A DNA stretch of 61,184 nucleotides, from NCBI GenBank assembly GCA_015680685.1, contig MNCI01003829.1:188338-249521 (forward strand), written 5' to 3'. Both the position numbers and the translations under genes were made by a program. The stretch comes from Gnetum montanum. Its lineage: Eukaryota > Streptophyta > Gnetopsida > Gnetales > Gnetaceae. The notes under the pieces are model-generated. The model was not told the origin of the DNA. It made no database searches and saw nothing but the letters and a program-made list of their open reading frames with translations. How positions within the stretch are numbered: position 1 is the stretch's first letter; each line of letters begins with the position of its first letter. Positions 9,771 through 20,829 of this stretch are shown piece by piece.

Positions 9771-10174
9771 AGTTGGGAGGAGGAGATCCAAAACAATGAG
9801 CAGGGTCATCCTTTTTCAGAGGTACTATGTGCACTGACCATTCTAGATTCATGGTAAGGTTTGGTCTGTTGCACATTGACAAACAACGTCTTATCAAAAT
9901 GCTTGTTTGAATTTTTTAGGAATTTCCAACTTCCCCCAATTGATGTTTTCAGGTTGAGGTTTGGAACTTAGCGATGGACCTACTCAAGTTCATCTATGCT
10001 TTCGATGTGAGCACTAGTTATTCCCTCAGTTAGTTCCATGCACTTTAGTGAGTTGCTCTCTTAATCAGCTATCAACCACTGGGTGTCTTCTTGTTGTGTG
10101 GTTACTACATACAGGAACTTTTGTATGTTAATTTCTTGTGCACACCAGTTGCACGTAGGCAATGCTGACCATTC

Positions 10175-10650
10175 CTACACGTAGTCACACCTTGTATCAC
10201 TGTATGTGATGCATGGAACCTTCTTCTTCTCAATCCACCCAAAAGTTTTTTTCTTAGATATTTCCAAGGAAAGATCGTGGATTCCTAGGTGCGCATTTAT
10301 GGTACTTAGCCATGCCCTCCCCATTATTATTAGGAAGTCCCCTTTATCATTATTTACTTGTATCAATAGGAAATCAGCTGGGTACGACCACCCACACACA
10401 GTGGTAATGATGTCATCCACTAGTCCCAAGGGGACAGTGATGGACTGGTCAGCTAGCTCAAGTCGAATATTACTCTTTCTTAATGGAGGCAAGTTCCAGG
10501 CTTTGTACATCTCTTGTGATATTAGGTTGACTCCAGAACCTGAGTCCAAAAGAGCTTTACATGGTTCATTCCCAGTGACTTGGAGATAGATTAGAGGGCT
10601 TCCAGGATCAAAAACTTTTCTGGGAAGGTGGCCAATCCTAATCTAGTCAG
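10175..10650 (-). CDS. Retropepsin-type aspartic protease, element B
   Basis: This frame is open from about 10650 to a stop at 10175 (about 155 codons). It has the catalytic motif LLDSGSGVNLIS and, about 75 residues further, the conserved IIMGRAWLST (usually hydrophobic-hydrophobic-GR-x-W). Retropepsins cut Gag and Gag-Pol polyproteins in the particle and act as dimers. The frame lies directly downstream of the Pro/Gln-rich tail of gag, but a stop at about 10652 cuts the join. The domain itself has no stop or frameshift, which is notable because gag of the same element is broken. RT should follow but the homology jumps to 3' noncoding sequence. D has the same domain at 57240-57600 with the catalytic motif damaged. 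Confidence 0.75.
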
Positions 10651-10842
10651 TAATGGCATGTGTTAACATAACCGTATGCGTTGAGCTCGGTGTTTGGTTT
10701 GAAGGGAGCTCTGAAGCCTTAATTTATGGAGAAGTGTTTAGAGGTTCAATCGCTTGGGGTTGTGAGGGCTTGGTTAGATTGTTGGTTCTGAAGAAAGGTC
10801 TTCCCTCCATACGGTTGTCAAAATGAGTAGCGGGTTAAAGAT

Positions 10843-13206
10843 TTATAGCCCTCGTGGCATTGCATTGCTACGGTTGAGTGGGGAGTTCCCCTTGCATTGC
10901 TGGAGTGGGTGGTAATGGAGCCATTGGTGTGAGAGTTGCAGATGGATGTGAAGAATGGTATGCTTGTGGGTTATCTCCCCTAGGAGAGGAAGTCCTATAA
11001 TACTCCCGAGCTTGGTAGTGATGTTGTGGTGTAACGTGACCAACAAAATCACATGGAAAGATTGGCTGCTGCACATAGTAGCCATATGGATCTGGTTGTT
11101 GGTAGTGGTATTGCTGCCTTGGTGGTGGCGTCCCCCATGACTTTGGGTATTGCCACTGTTGATGTTGCTCAATGGGTTGTGGTGGAGTTCCACTTGGATA
11201 ATACATTGACAGTTGGTGGAACTACCTTGGGTTACCTTGAGGATAAGGTAATCGTCAGGGTGCTTGTCGTTTGTTAAGTCATGGATTAAGTGCATACACC
11301 CTAGACTCTTGTAGATCTGAGATCATTGGGCAACATCCCTTAGGATGGTCATATTGGCATATTTCACACTCACCGTCATTGTCTATATCTGAATCCACAA
11401 CCTCTTCGATGATGACCATTTTACCCTTACCCTTGTTACGTTCATTTTCCATTTCTCTCTTTTTCTTTTTATCATAGTCACTACCTCGCTCCTTAGACTC
11501 TTCTACAATTTTAAGAACAGTTTTGAACCTACTATCTAGGGAGTCCCACATTTGGTCTACCTTTGCTGACACTTTTGTTGTTAATTTTTGGAGCGGCAAG
11601 GTTTTCTTATTCACCATCTCTTCGAGTGATAACTCTTCTTCCTCCTCACAAAATCTTACTCCCTTTTTGCAAAGGGAAGGATCTCAATTGTACTCTTCTG
11701 CACTTTCTCTCTTACGTAGCTCCCCTTCTTCTTGGCTACTTGCTCTAGCAATCTATGAACCTAATGAGACCTAAGCTCTAATGATCTCCCCTGGGCATAC
11801 GTTCCAAGGGTTCTCCTTTTTTCATGCCTAAGTCCATCTATGAGATGGTGTAGTTGATCCTGTTGTGAATAACCATGGCCAGGGCAATGATGTAACAGTG
11901 CATAATAGTAGTCCATGGTAGCATCCAAGGGTTCATGATTTCCTTGCTTCCATCCTTGGATTTGCTTTCACAGGTTAGACACTCGGGAGTATGTTTGGTA
12001 CTTATCATTAAATAGTTCTAGCATTGTACTCCACCTCTGAATGGATTCCAGTTCTAAGGACTAGTACTAGCTTTTCACTTCTTTCACCAGTGTCCTTGGG
12101 AACAACTTCAATTTTTGCCACTCATTCTCTATGTTTTGCAAGGCACATGCATCATGGAATGCTTGCAAATGATTTTGAGGATTAGCATTGTATCCCCCCT
12201 CAAACCGTGGGATGTTATTCATGCCTAACCTCTTGATCCTACTATTGTTTTGATGCCCTGTGGGAACTCTTACGACCTCTGTGATATCTAACATGCTTCT
12301 AGTCACAAGTAGGGGTTCTTCGTGGTCATCTCATTCATAGCATCTGTGATGTCTACGCAATTTCCTACTCTCCCTTCTTCCATGCCTTGATTCCTTAGAG
12401 TGCCCTCATCCTCATTCTCGACTATCTCGTTGGTGTTTTTCACTCTATTTCCCTTTATCCTCACGGTTGGTTTCCTTATGGTTGTGTCTAGATATAGAAG
12501 GAGAGGGAGAATGTGACGATGAAGGTGAAGAAAAAGGAGAACCATCATGATGATGATGTTTTCTTCCTTCTCTTCGGTGGCCATGGCCTTGATCGTGATT
12601 ACGATCAGAGAGCCCACCCTTATCATGTATTTGTGTTCCCTCATTAAACACTTCGTGTTCGTGGGGATCATAACCAAGGTTGTGAACTGTGGAGTGGAGG
12701 TTGTGATACACCACCTCCTGACCATCGTTAGGAGGGGGAACATCATTTGGTGGGAAACCTATTGAAGCAGGTTCTCCATCCCCAATTTTGCTTAATACGT
12801 GCAAGGCATTGTGGGGTCATTTACCCTTCAAGGATGTGTGGTGACTCTCCTGTCGCAAGTTCCTTTGACATTGCGCTTCTGTGGGATGATAGTCCCTTAT
12901 GTCATGATCACTTGCAATGTACTCCGCGTATAAATGTGGCATGCCTATTTCTGTGAGAGCACGAAGGAGCATGTTGGGGACTGATAGGTCTAGAGGCAAC
13001 ACTATGTTACCCTCCAAGTCTCTCCAACGCAGTTGTTCATCTTGATGAAGAATGAAGGTAAAGTCAGGCACATACTCATCGTGATGAATATATACCACAC
13101 GGAACTATTGAGGAATTGGCGGATCTTGGTTATGTGTGTTATACCACCGATTTTCTCTTGTATTAGTCGTAGGCGGTGAAATGCTCTTATGGGAAGAAGA
13201 AGACAT
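10843..13206 (-). pseudogene. gag pseudogene of element B
   Basis: The ATG at 13206 starts a Ser-rich N-terminus. An early stop follows near 13100, then long open pieces at 13098-12817, 12804-12445, 12306-12067 and 11617-11279 in changing frames. In order these give a region with Y-x-PTE-x-Q (shared with D), a His/Ser/Arg-rich linker, the gag core (NP-x2-HLQAFHDAC...LKLFPRTLVKE), a charged Lys/Glu segment and a zinc knuckle at 11327-11371. The knuckle reads C-EI-C-QYD-H-PKGC-C, that is CX2CX3HX4C. A Pro/Gln/Tyr-rich tail (11206-10868) follows. The length, near 780 codons, is long for Gag. Frame shifts and stops make it non-functional, but all parts are readable. Confidence 0.75.
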
Positions 13207-13331
13207 TTTGTCTCGTTTGGTGTGCGATTTACCATTATCTTATCTTTCCTTGATTAACCCTAAGGGTTCATTCTAGCATCCCAACGATATGGATGATTTC
13301 TTATGTTCTACATGGTGTACAAACAACTAAG

Positions 13332-13348
13332 TCCCCGGCAACGACGCC
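13332..13348 (-). other. Primer-binding site of element B (tRNA-Asp)
   Basis: CCCCGGCAACGACGCCA on the plus strand has one G-to-A mismatch to the tRNA-Asp tail. It lies one base from the right LTR. Confidence 0.9.
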
Positions 13349-13349
13349 A

Positions 13350-14157
13350 ATGGTGAGTGGCAAGGTACCCCTATACTCAACCATACGAATACGAGTGTTT
13401 CACGCACGATCCGATCGAACTCCAAGGACTAAGTGCTTACACGCCTTAATGGAACACTCAAGGTTAATCAATTGCTGGCTTCCCAAAGTTACTTGTATTG
13501 TCATGGTTGTATGGTTAAGCTTGAGGTATATGATTTTTATAACTTTTATCTTTTTAATGTCTTATGCTAATAGGGGAAGGTAAAGAGAACTAAGTGACTA
13601 AATTTTATTAACTATTTACTAACTAAATTCTAATAGTTCCTAACACCAGTATCTATTCCCACTTGCTGCACACATCCAAAACCAGTGTAATGCTACTGGG
13701 ATTACCAAATGCTAATCGTTACTGGGTTAGCAAGCGCTACACACATGCTCGAAGCGATCGTATTGAGTGTACTTAACTAGGAGAGTCAAGGGTTGAGAGA
13801 GAGATTAATCAACTAAGAAAGCATTTAAACATTCAACAATAATTAATCACTATTTAGCTTAATCTGTATGTTGCAAGGTTTATCAGAAAGTTCTTTATTG
13901 CTGTACACAAATGTGTGCTCAGGTACAATTTTCTTAAATAAAGATCCGTTCACTTTAGGACTCCTACTATGGGCACACAAAAATTATTCTAACTCTAGAA
14001 TGGTAAAACTGCAAGAGTTTAGCTAAGGGTTTAAGTCTAACTCCTTGGAACAAAGGGCGCTGCCTCTTATTTATAGAAGGTGAGGCAAGATGTGATATTG
14101 TAGGGTGGATGTGATATCGCAGATGTGATATTACGTACGTGATATCACGGCTCATCA
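13350..14157 (-). repeat. 5' LTR of element B
   Basis: 808 bp, TGGTGAG (a G for A in the terminus) to CTCATCA. The TATA box is at 14068-14075. It has four GATATY hexamers in U3 at 14094, 14113, 14127 and 14141, spaced 19, 14 and 14 bp. Confidence 0.93.
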
Positions 14158-14162
14158 CTCAT
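14158..14162. repeat. Right target-site duplication of element B
   Basis: CTCAT matches 7087-7091 exactly. Confidence 0.9.
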
Positions 14163-15847
14163 GTTAAACATACCATACAAACATTGCGTACACATTACAT
14201 CTTATCACAGTCACATCACAATCATAATCAAGTTATCAAGCATAGTACCAATCAAATTCCAAATCTCATCATACCATTGTCATAAGACTATTAAATCATC
14301 AAGCTACTAATGCACCAAAATAACATACTAATCATTACAAACTTAACACATCTATCACATCATAGGACTTAAACATATCACATACCCATAACCACATCTC
14401 CTTGGTAATCGATGCCTCAAGGGATAATAACACATCGCATACTACAACCAAAGATCACATGTACCAATCCATATACAAATACAACCAGGGCTTATACATA
14501 TACAAGCATACCAACACACACATATACAACATAGCATATACATCTATCCTTAGTATCTATTTCCCCAAAGAATCATAATAATAAGCTAGCATCCCAATTG
14601 TAGAGCCCCGGTTGCAACCAACACATCTATGCTTAGTGTATAACATGTCATCATTGTTATGAGTACTACTAATACAAATAGTGCTTAGTTTTATTTTATT
14701 AATTTTCCTTTCACTTATAACTCTATCAATGCCACTACTTTCTCCTTCATCTATAATCGTAGGTCACTAACCATCTAAAAGGTAGATCCATGCATGTTAA
14801 TATGCATCAAGATCCTCAATATAAAGACTAAGACAAGAGCATCACTAATGCATCATAGCAGGATTCATCCCAACTCCTCCAACATGCATTGTTACCAACT
14901 AGTCTACACCCTCATGTTGGTCCCACCACAATCATACATATCATATGCATAACACATCAATAACATTATTATAAGCATAGCACAATTAATGATCATAAGC
15001 AATCAATGCTACATGCATAATGTTGAATACCAGACAACCCAAACATAGCATGTGTCACATAATACTAATAAGTATATAAGCACATCATTGTCAATCAATG
15101 ACCCTGAGTAATTAGTGCTATAAGTGTCAATTTGAACATGATTCATTGCACAATGCATCAACATCGACATCATATCAGATACATGCATTAAGCATGCTCA
15201 TACAAATAATCATAGCTAATATGTCATAATATACATAATTTAGTTAGATGTCAATCATAATTTTTCCTAATTTTAGTAGATTATAACCTAGGCTATGACT
15301 CGTGACTTACTCATTACAATCCTTTTCAAAGAACTGCAATCTTAACATGTCTCACTTCCACCTTGCATCCTTCACAAATTTACCATCATGACCTTGCTAC
15401 TAACAACCCCCAACTAAGAATGACTTACACTAGCAATAAAATTTCAACAAAATTTTAATTACAACCATGCCATAATTTTGTTTTGACTATCTAATACTTG
15501 CATTCCTAGCCATCATACTATTGTGACCTACATCTTGCTTTGAATCCTAACATGACTTGGCTGCAATCCCATCATGATATGTATAAAAACTCATGCTTAA
15601 CACAAAATCACAACTAAATCGTAACAACATTCCTATACAAAATTCACAAATCAAACATACTAACCCAAATATAAACACACCATAACTGAATGCCTACATA
15701 GAAGCAATGAATAGTCTACTACCTCTAAGAACCACAATCATTACTACAAGTATATCCATATTATTCTTCGATGCATCAATAATCAAATTACAGCAATCTT
15801 GTAGTTCCATACATAAAAATACATATTTTTAATACATGTACCACAAA
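14163..15847. other. Unassigned AT-rich sequence between elements B and C
   Basis: About 1.7 kb rich in ACAT, ATCA and CATA words on the plus strand, without an open frame of note or any recognised family. It is the stretch into which B and C inserted. Confidence 0.5.
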
Positions 15848-15852
15848 GATCC
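15848..15852. repeat. Left target-site duplication of element C
   Basis: GATCC precedes the left LTR. The right copy at 24169-24173 is AATCC, one G-to-A change. Confidence 0.7.
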
Positions 15853-16718
15853 TAATGAGCGGTGAGGTACCCCTACGCCCAACCATATGAATACGAGCAT
15901 GTACACAAAATCTGGTTGCACTCTGTGGATGGGCTAATCATAAGTTCTAAGATAGTTATTGTGTTTCGTTATTCGTTGTCTTCCCACGTTGGACTAGTGG
16001 AAGCTTTGTCACATATGGTTTAGTCTGAAGTGAGGTGTATGATGTAATGCTTTAACACTACTCCTACTATAGAATGATAATAAAGAGTTGATTAACTAAA
16101 GGTATGAAATAAATCCTACATTTAACCTAAGGCGATGATTATCCAAACCCAATTGTCTATACACACCTTGGGCTTCACGTAGTTACTGCTGGGATTACCA
16201 AATGCTAATCACTACTAGGTTACCAGACTATTACACTTATGTGTTCACAATTGGTCGTACTCATTCCACTTAATGATGAGGAATGTAAATAAAATTAATT
16301 GGAAACAACAATAAATAAAGACATTGAAATTTTAATCTAAGAAAATCACAAATGCAAAGTGGATGCTACAATGATGTAAATGATCTTAATCTTTATTTCT
16401 GAACATGCAATGTGCCCAAGTACATTGCACTCGAATAAGGATGTTGTGCAACCATAAACATCACACTGTGGGCATACACTGGAACTGAAATTGGAAAACT
16501 TCTAACTAACTCTGTCTATTTTCTATCTCTACCTATCTGTCTATGTATCTCTCCCCCCTCTCACACACCATGTACCCCATGTGATATTTATAGATGAGCA
16601 TGACAGAAACGACATCGGATATCTGACATCGCTTATTGACCCTGATATCAAATCCTCGATATCAGATCTGCAATATTGGAGTCTCGATATTGCTTCTGAC
16701 GCAGATGATGACTCATCA
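15853..16718 (-). repeat. 3' LTR of element C
   Basis: 866 bp. The terminus TGATGAG has decayed to TAATGAG; the other end is CTCATCA. The TATA box is at 16585-16592. U3 hexamers start at 16618, then 16644, 16658, 16672 and 16686, the last four exactly 14 bp apart. Confidence 0.9.
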
Positions 16719-16732
16719 TACCCCCACGACTA
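16719..16732 (-). other. 3' polypurine tract of element C
   Basis: The minus strand reads TAGTCGTGGGGGTA, abutting the LTR. Confidence 0.75.
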
Positions 16733-16891
16733 AATGAAAACTCGCCCTCGAGTTTCGTACAAAATGGTGAAAGGTATGGGATTATTGACTAACAAGATAA
16801 TCATTGCATCACGGTGGTGTTTTATTGCAACAGAATGACGACACATTACAAGAATTAGAATTAGGAACAGCAAAAAAGAATGATGGAGCCA

Positions 16892-18886
16892 CTATGTTGT
16901 GCCAGGAGGTGGTGGCTCTTCCATAATGTCCTTCCCTTTACCTTTATCTCCTAGTTTTGGAGGCTTGTGATGATGTAGCAGTGATTGAAATTTCTCCTCC
17001 TCTATCCTGGGATCATGCACAATCCATGCAGATGATTTGATGTGTAAGGGAACTAGCACAACTCATGGACATGGCAACTACGGAAACATTTTATTCTCTT
17101 CTATCATCTAAGCCAATTGCTCAATTCACAAAGCCTCCATTATCTCGGGTGGGATTAATGAATATGGATCCCACCTTTCTGCCCTTAAGGTTGCGAGCTA
17201 TTGATGAAGCCTTTGGGCTTCTACTTTTGCATGCTCAACCCTATGCTCAGCGATGAAAAATTTTCCTTTAGTTGACATCAGTTCAGACTGTGCTGTAGTG
17301 ACATCGTTGGGGATGTTGAACAAAGAGGTCATTACCTACCCTGTTTGCAGCAGTATGTCCAACATATCCTCATGTTCAGCCGGAGTCATGGTGGAACCAA
17401 CCAATGCTTGTGCATCCCATGCACCTATGACATCGGTTGGTGGTACAACAAAGACATTAAAGGATTCTTTAATGTGATCCTTGATAACATCTACTACATC
17501 CACCACATCTTGGTGTTGCATCACTACAACTGTAGCCCCTCACCAATTTCGAGTAGTACTTGAAATGATGTGATGTTCCCAGAGATCTGTTGTGACCATT
17601 GGGCCTCTCATCTAAACTAGAGCGAAACCTGCCCTATGGCAGGATCAGCAAACATGTGGGTTGGTCTACATCATCAAGAACTTCAAAGAGACTTGACTCA
17701 TCAAGTGTTCCCCAACTCACGAGGTCTGAGATCCACCAAAGATGACTAAGTGTAGGTCTATAATCATAAATTGGCAGTTGTTGCTGAGGTGGTTGAGATG
17801 GCAATGGTGATTGTTCAGACTATGGTCTATGGCTGGGTCCTGCTTCATGCTATTGCTTAGCCTCCACCAACTGGTGCCTAAGATATTTGATTTGTTGCTC
17901 TAGTTGGGTGATGTATCTCCACTATAAGTGCTACTCCTCCTATTCTTATTCCTCCCCAAGATCTTTTCTCAGAGGTGCTAGTTTGAGTAGTTTTGCTGCA
18001 AAAGAAGCATTTTGAGCTTTGCAGGATACATCATTAGTATAACCAAGGATTCCAACACGTTGACATAGTTTCCAAATTAGATAGAAAAATAGCAAAGTGA
18101 GCTTCCCCATCTTCGCCTCTTCAAACTACAGCTTGATCTCCATGAAGTATAGTTAGGGGATTTGGCTTGAAATTTTCCCATTAACACAACACATACCCAA
18201 GCTGCATAGGTGGATAGATGATTGATCCCCTTCATTGGGAACAAATGATATGTCCAAATTTTGAAATAGGTATGCTCGTCCAGGCTCAGTTCATTGTATG
18301 AGTTATTCTCATCATCAAAAGCACATTTCAACCATATCTTATGCCTCTCTAGATTAGGTCAAATTAATAGAACCGACAATCTTACTCCAATATTTGGCAA
18401 ATTTAGGGCTTCAGTGATTGCTCAAACAAAATAAGACACTGTGACCCCACCAATTCTTACAGTGGTACCTTCTTCTTTACCATTTCAAAAAGAATAAGTC
18501 TCCCCAAGGTACCATTCTGCATTTTTAGACAAAATTGGCCAAAGTGAAGATGCTTGCAATTGTGTCCTCACTGACTGAGGGGTGAACTCCATGAACAACC
18601 CAAAGTTCATTTCTACAATGATTGAGGCCAACATGGGATGTGCCTGAATGGTAGCAAGGCATTCCAATGACAACATGAGTTGTTGTCCTTGCACTTGAGG
18701 TGCTACCTCTACCTACATAGATTAAGCTTCGGCAAGGACTTCTACAGGGGCTTCTTGATGGATGGTGAATGATTGTGCCTCCTAGTCAATTGGTGGTCGT
18801 TGCTAGCCTAGTCGACCTCAGTTTCACCGAGGGCATTTGCTTAGTCCCTATGATGGATCGCCTTGGGTTACTCGTTTGGGGGCCAT
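16892..18886 (-). pseudogene. ORF3 of element C, conserved protein of unknown function (decayed)
   Basis: The ATG at 18886 directly follows a GATTGCAG acceptor; the predicted stop is at 16892-16894, giving 664 codons with about ten or more stops and some frameshifts. Parts shared with D in the same order are: M-x-PKR start; SFTIHQ; LMLSLE; a middle segment (18331-18077) with YFKIWTYHLFPMK-x4-STYA; a segment at 17524-17336 with DHIKESFNV and DAQALVGSTMT; VMTSLF-x-IP-x-DVT; RVEHAK, which begins a coiled coil; and a C-terminus with VHDPR, EEEK and MEEPPPPGTT. The middle part loosely resembles the plant-transposon-protein domain found with some gypsy elements (LI-x2-LC-x3-GI in D); that is family recollection, not a search. 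I see no signal peptide or membrane span in the readable parts, so an envelope role is not supported. Confidence 0.65.
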
Positions 18887-19148
18887 CTGCAATCACACAA
18901 AACATTAGGTTACTAAAGGATCCTTGTATTGATCACGTTACACATTTATACCTTAGTCAACCTTTAGTGTACATGATAGCCATGTTAGATTGCAGAGTTA
19001 AGGCCTTACTTTTTGTTCAAAATGGCCTAATTAGGTAGTTAAGGCACTTAGGGATATGTAAAAAGTATCTTTGGCATGGTGGGCAATGTTTATTTACTTA
19101 TTTACCTTTGATTTTACTTAGTGTATTCATTGTTTATCCTCAAAATAC
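18887..19148 (-). other. Candidate intron in the ORF3 leader, element C
   Basis: The minus strand reads AAAAG|GTATTTTG at 19148 and TGTGTGATTGCAG|ATG at 18887. The 262 nt between are AU-rich and noncoding. D has the matching donor (GTATGT, 51417) and acceptor (GATGATTGCAG|ATG, 51118), and B keeps only the acceptor. This is inferred from sequence alone. Confidence 0.4.
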
Positions 19149-19204
19149 CTTTTAAGTGATAGCAATTTTTGAAAAAAATGTGACATTAGGTGGACACAAC
19201 AACA

Positions 19205-19224
19205 CCCCCCCCCCCCACAACTGA
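19205..19224 (-). other. Internal polypurine-like motif 1, element C, with a 12-C run
   Basis: Twelve C residues then ACAACTGA on the plus strand. It is the expanded counterpart of the motif at 8407 in B and 51492 in D. Confidence 0.6.
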
Positions 19225-19399
19225 GATGGACACTCAAGGGATAGACAAGTGCAAATGGCATGAAAAATGGAGTGTAAACGAGTGAGATATAGCATGTGGA
19301 CAAACGGTGTGTAGAGCTTAAATTGCTAGAGAAAAAAATTGCAAAAACTCCCCTAACGTTGGGATGCAAAAATGAAATTGGAAGTGCGGCTAAGTGTCA

Positions 19400-19472
19400 T
19401 ATTTATAGGTTTTATGGCCCTAATATCGAGTACGTAACATCAGGGATCCTCCGATATCGGGGATCCAATATC
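19400..19472 (-). promoter_or_regulatory. Internal promoter-like module upstream of ORF3, element C
   Basis: On the minus strand GATATT (19472-19467), GATATC (19458-19453, within the palindrome CCGATATCGG) and GATATT (19427-19422) are followed by CCTATAAATATGACACTT. The TATA box occupies 19407-19400. The hexamer part resembles the U3 of this element's own LTR. The TATA context matches that of LTR D for about 18 of 20 bases. The module lies 514 nt upstream of the ORF3 ATG and has a counterpart in D with the same 45-bp outer hexamer spacing. Confidence 0.55.
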
Positions 19473-19499
19473 GGAGTGGCCAGAAAAATACTCAACTGA

Positions 19500-20829
19500 T
19501 AGTTTGATAGAGGGAGAATAATTCGAGGATAAGAATAAAAGAGTTTGAGGTACCAAAACATTAAAAACCTGGGAATCTCATTAGGATAACACTAGGAAAA
19601 GGAATAATGCACAAAAGTGAAGAAGGTATATAGTTAGGGAAAGGTGGAATGATAGGCATTAAGGTGTAGTGGAAGGTGCATAAATTGAGTGGCATGGAAA
19701 AACAAGTAAAAGACACAAGAGTTACACAAGTGGGTCCTCCCCAAAGCAAGCACATGCCCATGATGCCCTAGCATAACCATGCCAAAAGGTGTCCATAGGC
19801 ACCTATGGTGTTAAATGCAACTGATACCTGTCACACAACAACACACACAAAAAAATACACCACCATCAGTAGAGAATTATGACTATGTACATCCAAATCA
19901 TAAATGAAAACACAACGAATAGTGAGGTGAGGAATGGAAAGCATGGTGGAAAGAGAGAACACAGAATGGACTCCCAATATGGGGGTTGTATGAAGCCCCT
20001 TGTGTGTTTAGTGGTTAAGGTAACTTGACAACAACCATCCTGAATCTAGACCAAAAACAACCACATTTAGTGACCTCGTATCAACACACCTAACTAATCC
20101 ATCCCCTTAGGCAACAAGGGTGTTCTCATAGATCAACCACCATCCCACCAAAAAGAAGAAAAGAGTAATAGGAAGTGCAGAAGGACCTTAGTTAGAGGGA
20201 ACCTTCAGGCATGGGTACATGTCTTTCTAGTTCCATAACCAATGCTTGTAGCCCATACTCCATTATTGCATCTAAGGGGTATGCTTTGAATTTCCATAAT
20301 TTTTTTTCGCTTTTTGGATGGGAACCACATCATGCAAAGACTTATTTGACTGGGTCAACTTCTTGGTGGTGTTCGATGGTAGAATGGCAGAAAATTGATG
20401 ACAACATCCATGTGTCCAAGAGAATAAACTAGCACAAGTGCATCAAATCCCCTTGAAGTCACATCCTTGTCAATTCCTTTGAATCCTTATTTAGGGTGGA
20501 GGATACGAAGCCACAGATTCATTCTATTTTGATTAGAAGAGGGGCTCCATCCTTCCAAAATAGAGGGAAACCATAGAATTAAGCGGATGGATGGATGATG
20601 TGGACTCACCATTCACACAGTTAAACATTTATGATAGAAACAACATAGAAAAAAATCCCCACCCCAAGTGGACCAAAGTAAAGCTCGCTTATTGATTGAG
20701 AACATTTAGGAATGGTAAACAAAGTAAATCAAAACAAAACAAAAAACAAAAAACAAAAATAAAAGAAAGCAAAAGAAAAGAAAAAGGAGGATTAGTTTGT
20801 GGTTAGAAAGGAAGATAGCCCTAAGGACT
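19500..20829 (-). other. Conserved 3' noncoding region of element C
   Basis: Blocks collinear with B and D are at 19730-19768, 20057-20108, 20316-20343 and 20444-20470, and an A-rich tract lies at 20725-20795. No open frame is supported. A decayed polypurine motif may lie near 20815. Confidence 0.55.

Larger units (their letters stand above)
7886..10174 (-). other. 3' noncoding region of element B, including the stub of ORF3
   Basis: No coding sequence is recognised. In sense order it holds an internal polypurine copy (9759-9770), an A-rich tract on the plus strand (9650-9718), and the near-invariant block AAATCCCCTTGAAGTCACA (9309 on). These are followed by a block beside poly-T (9171-9201), two further conserved blocks (8916-8960 and 8598-8636), another polypurine copy (8407-8418), and a TGTGTGCAG acceptor with an ATG (8245-8251). 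After this ATG the frame stops within five codons and ORF3 is missing. A GA microsatellite lies at 8078-8102. The region lacks the hexamer/TATA module found at the matching place in C and D. Confidence 0.6.
7092..14157 (-). mobile_element. Complete non-autonomous gypsy element B (gag-pro only)
   Basis: The 7066-bp element has two LTRs (7092-7871 and 13350-14157), a PPT at the left and a tRNA-Asp PBS at the right, and a perfect 5-bp target duplication. Reading leftward, its internal region holds gag, an aspartic protease, then noncoding sequence. RT, RNase H and integrase are absent. So is ORF3, which C and D carry. It would have depended on proteins from a relative such as D. The two LTRs differ at about 22 sites in the first 185 bp and then match for about 75 bp, judged by eye. 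Confidence 0.9.

Noticed and set aside
10206-10589. 127-codon plus-strand frame
   Set aside because: Exact antisense of the element B protease, whose minus-strand motifs are clear.
16892-18886. ORF3 as an envelope glycoprotein gene
   Set aside because: Position is right for an env-like ORF, but I see no signal peptide, membrane span or cysteine pattern in the readable parts of C or D.
19380-19500. Internal module in C as a nested LTR fragment
   Set aside because: No LTR terminus, R/U5 sequence or polyadenylation signal flanks it, and D has the same module at the same place, so it is an ancestral part of the element.
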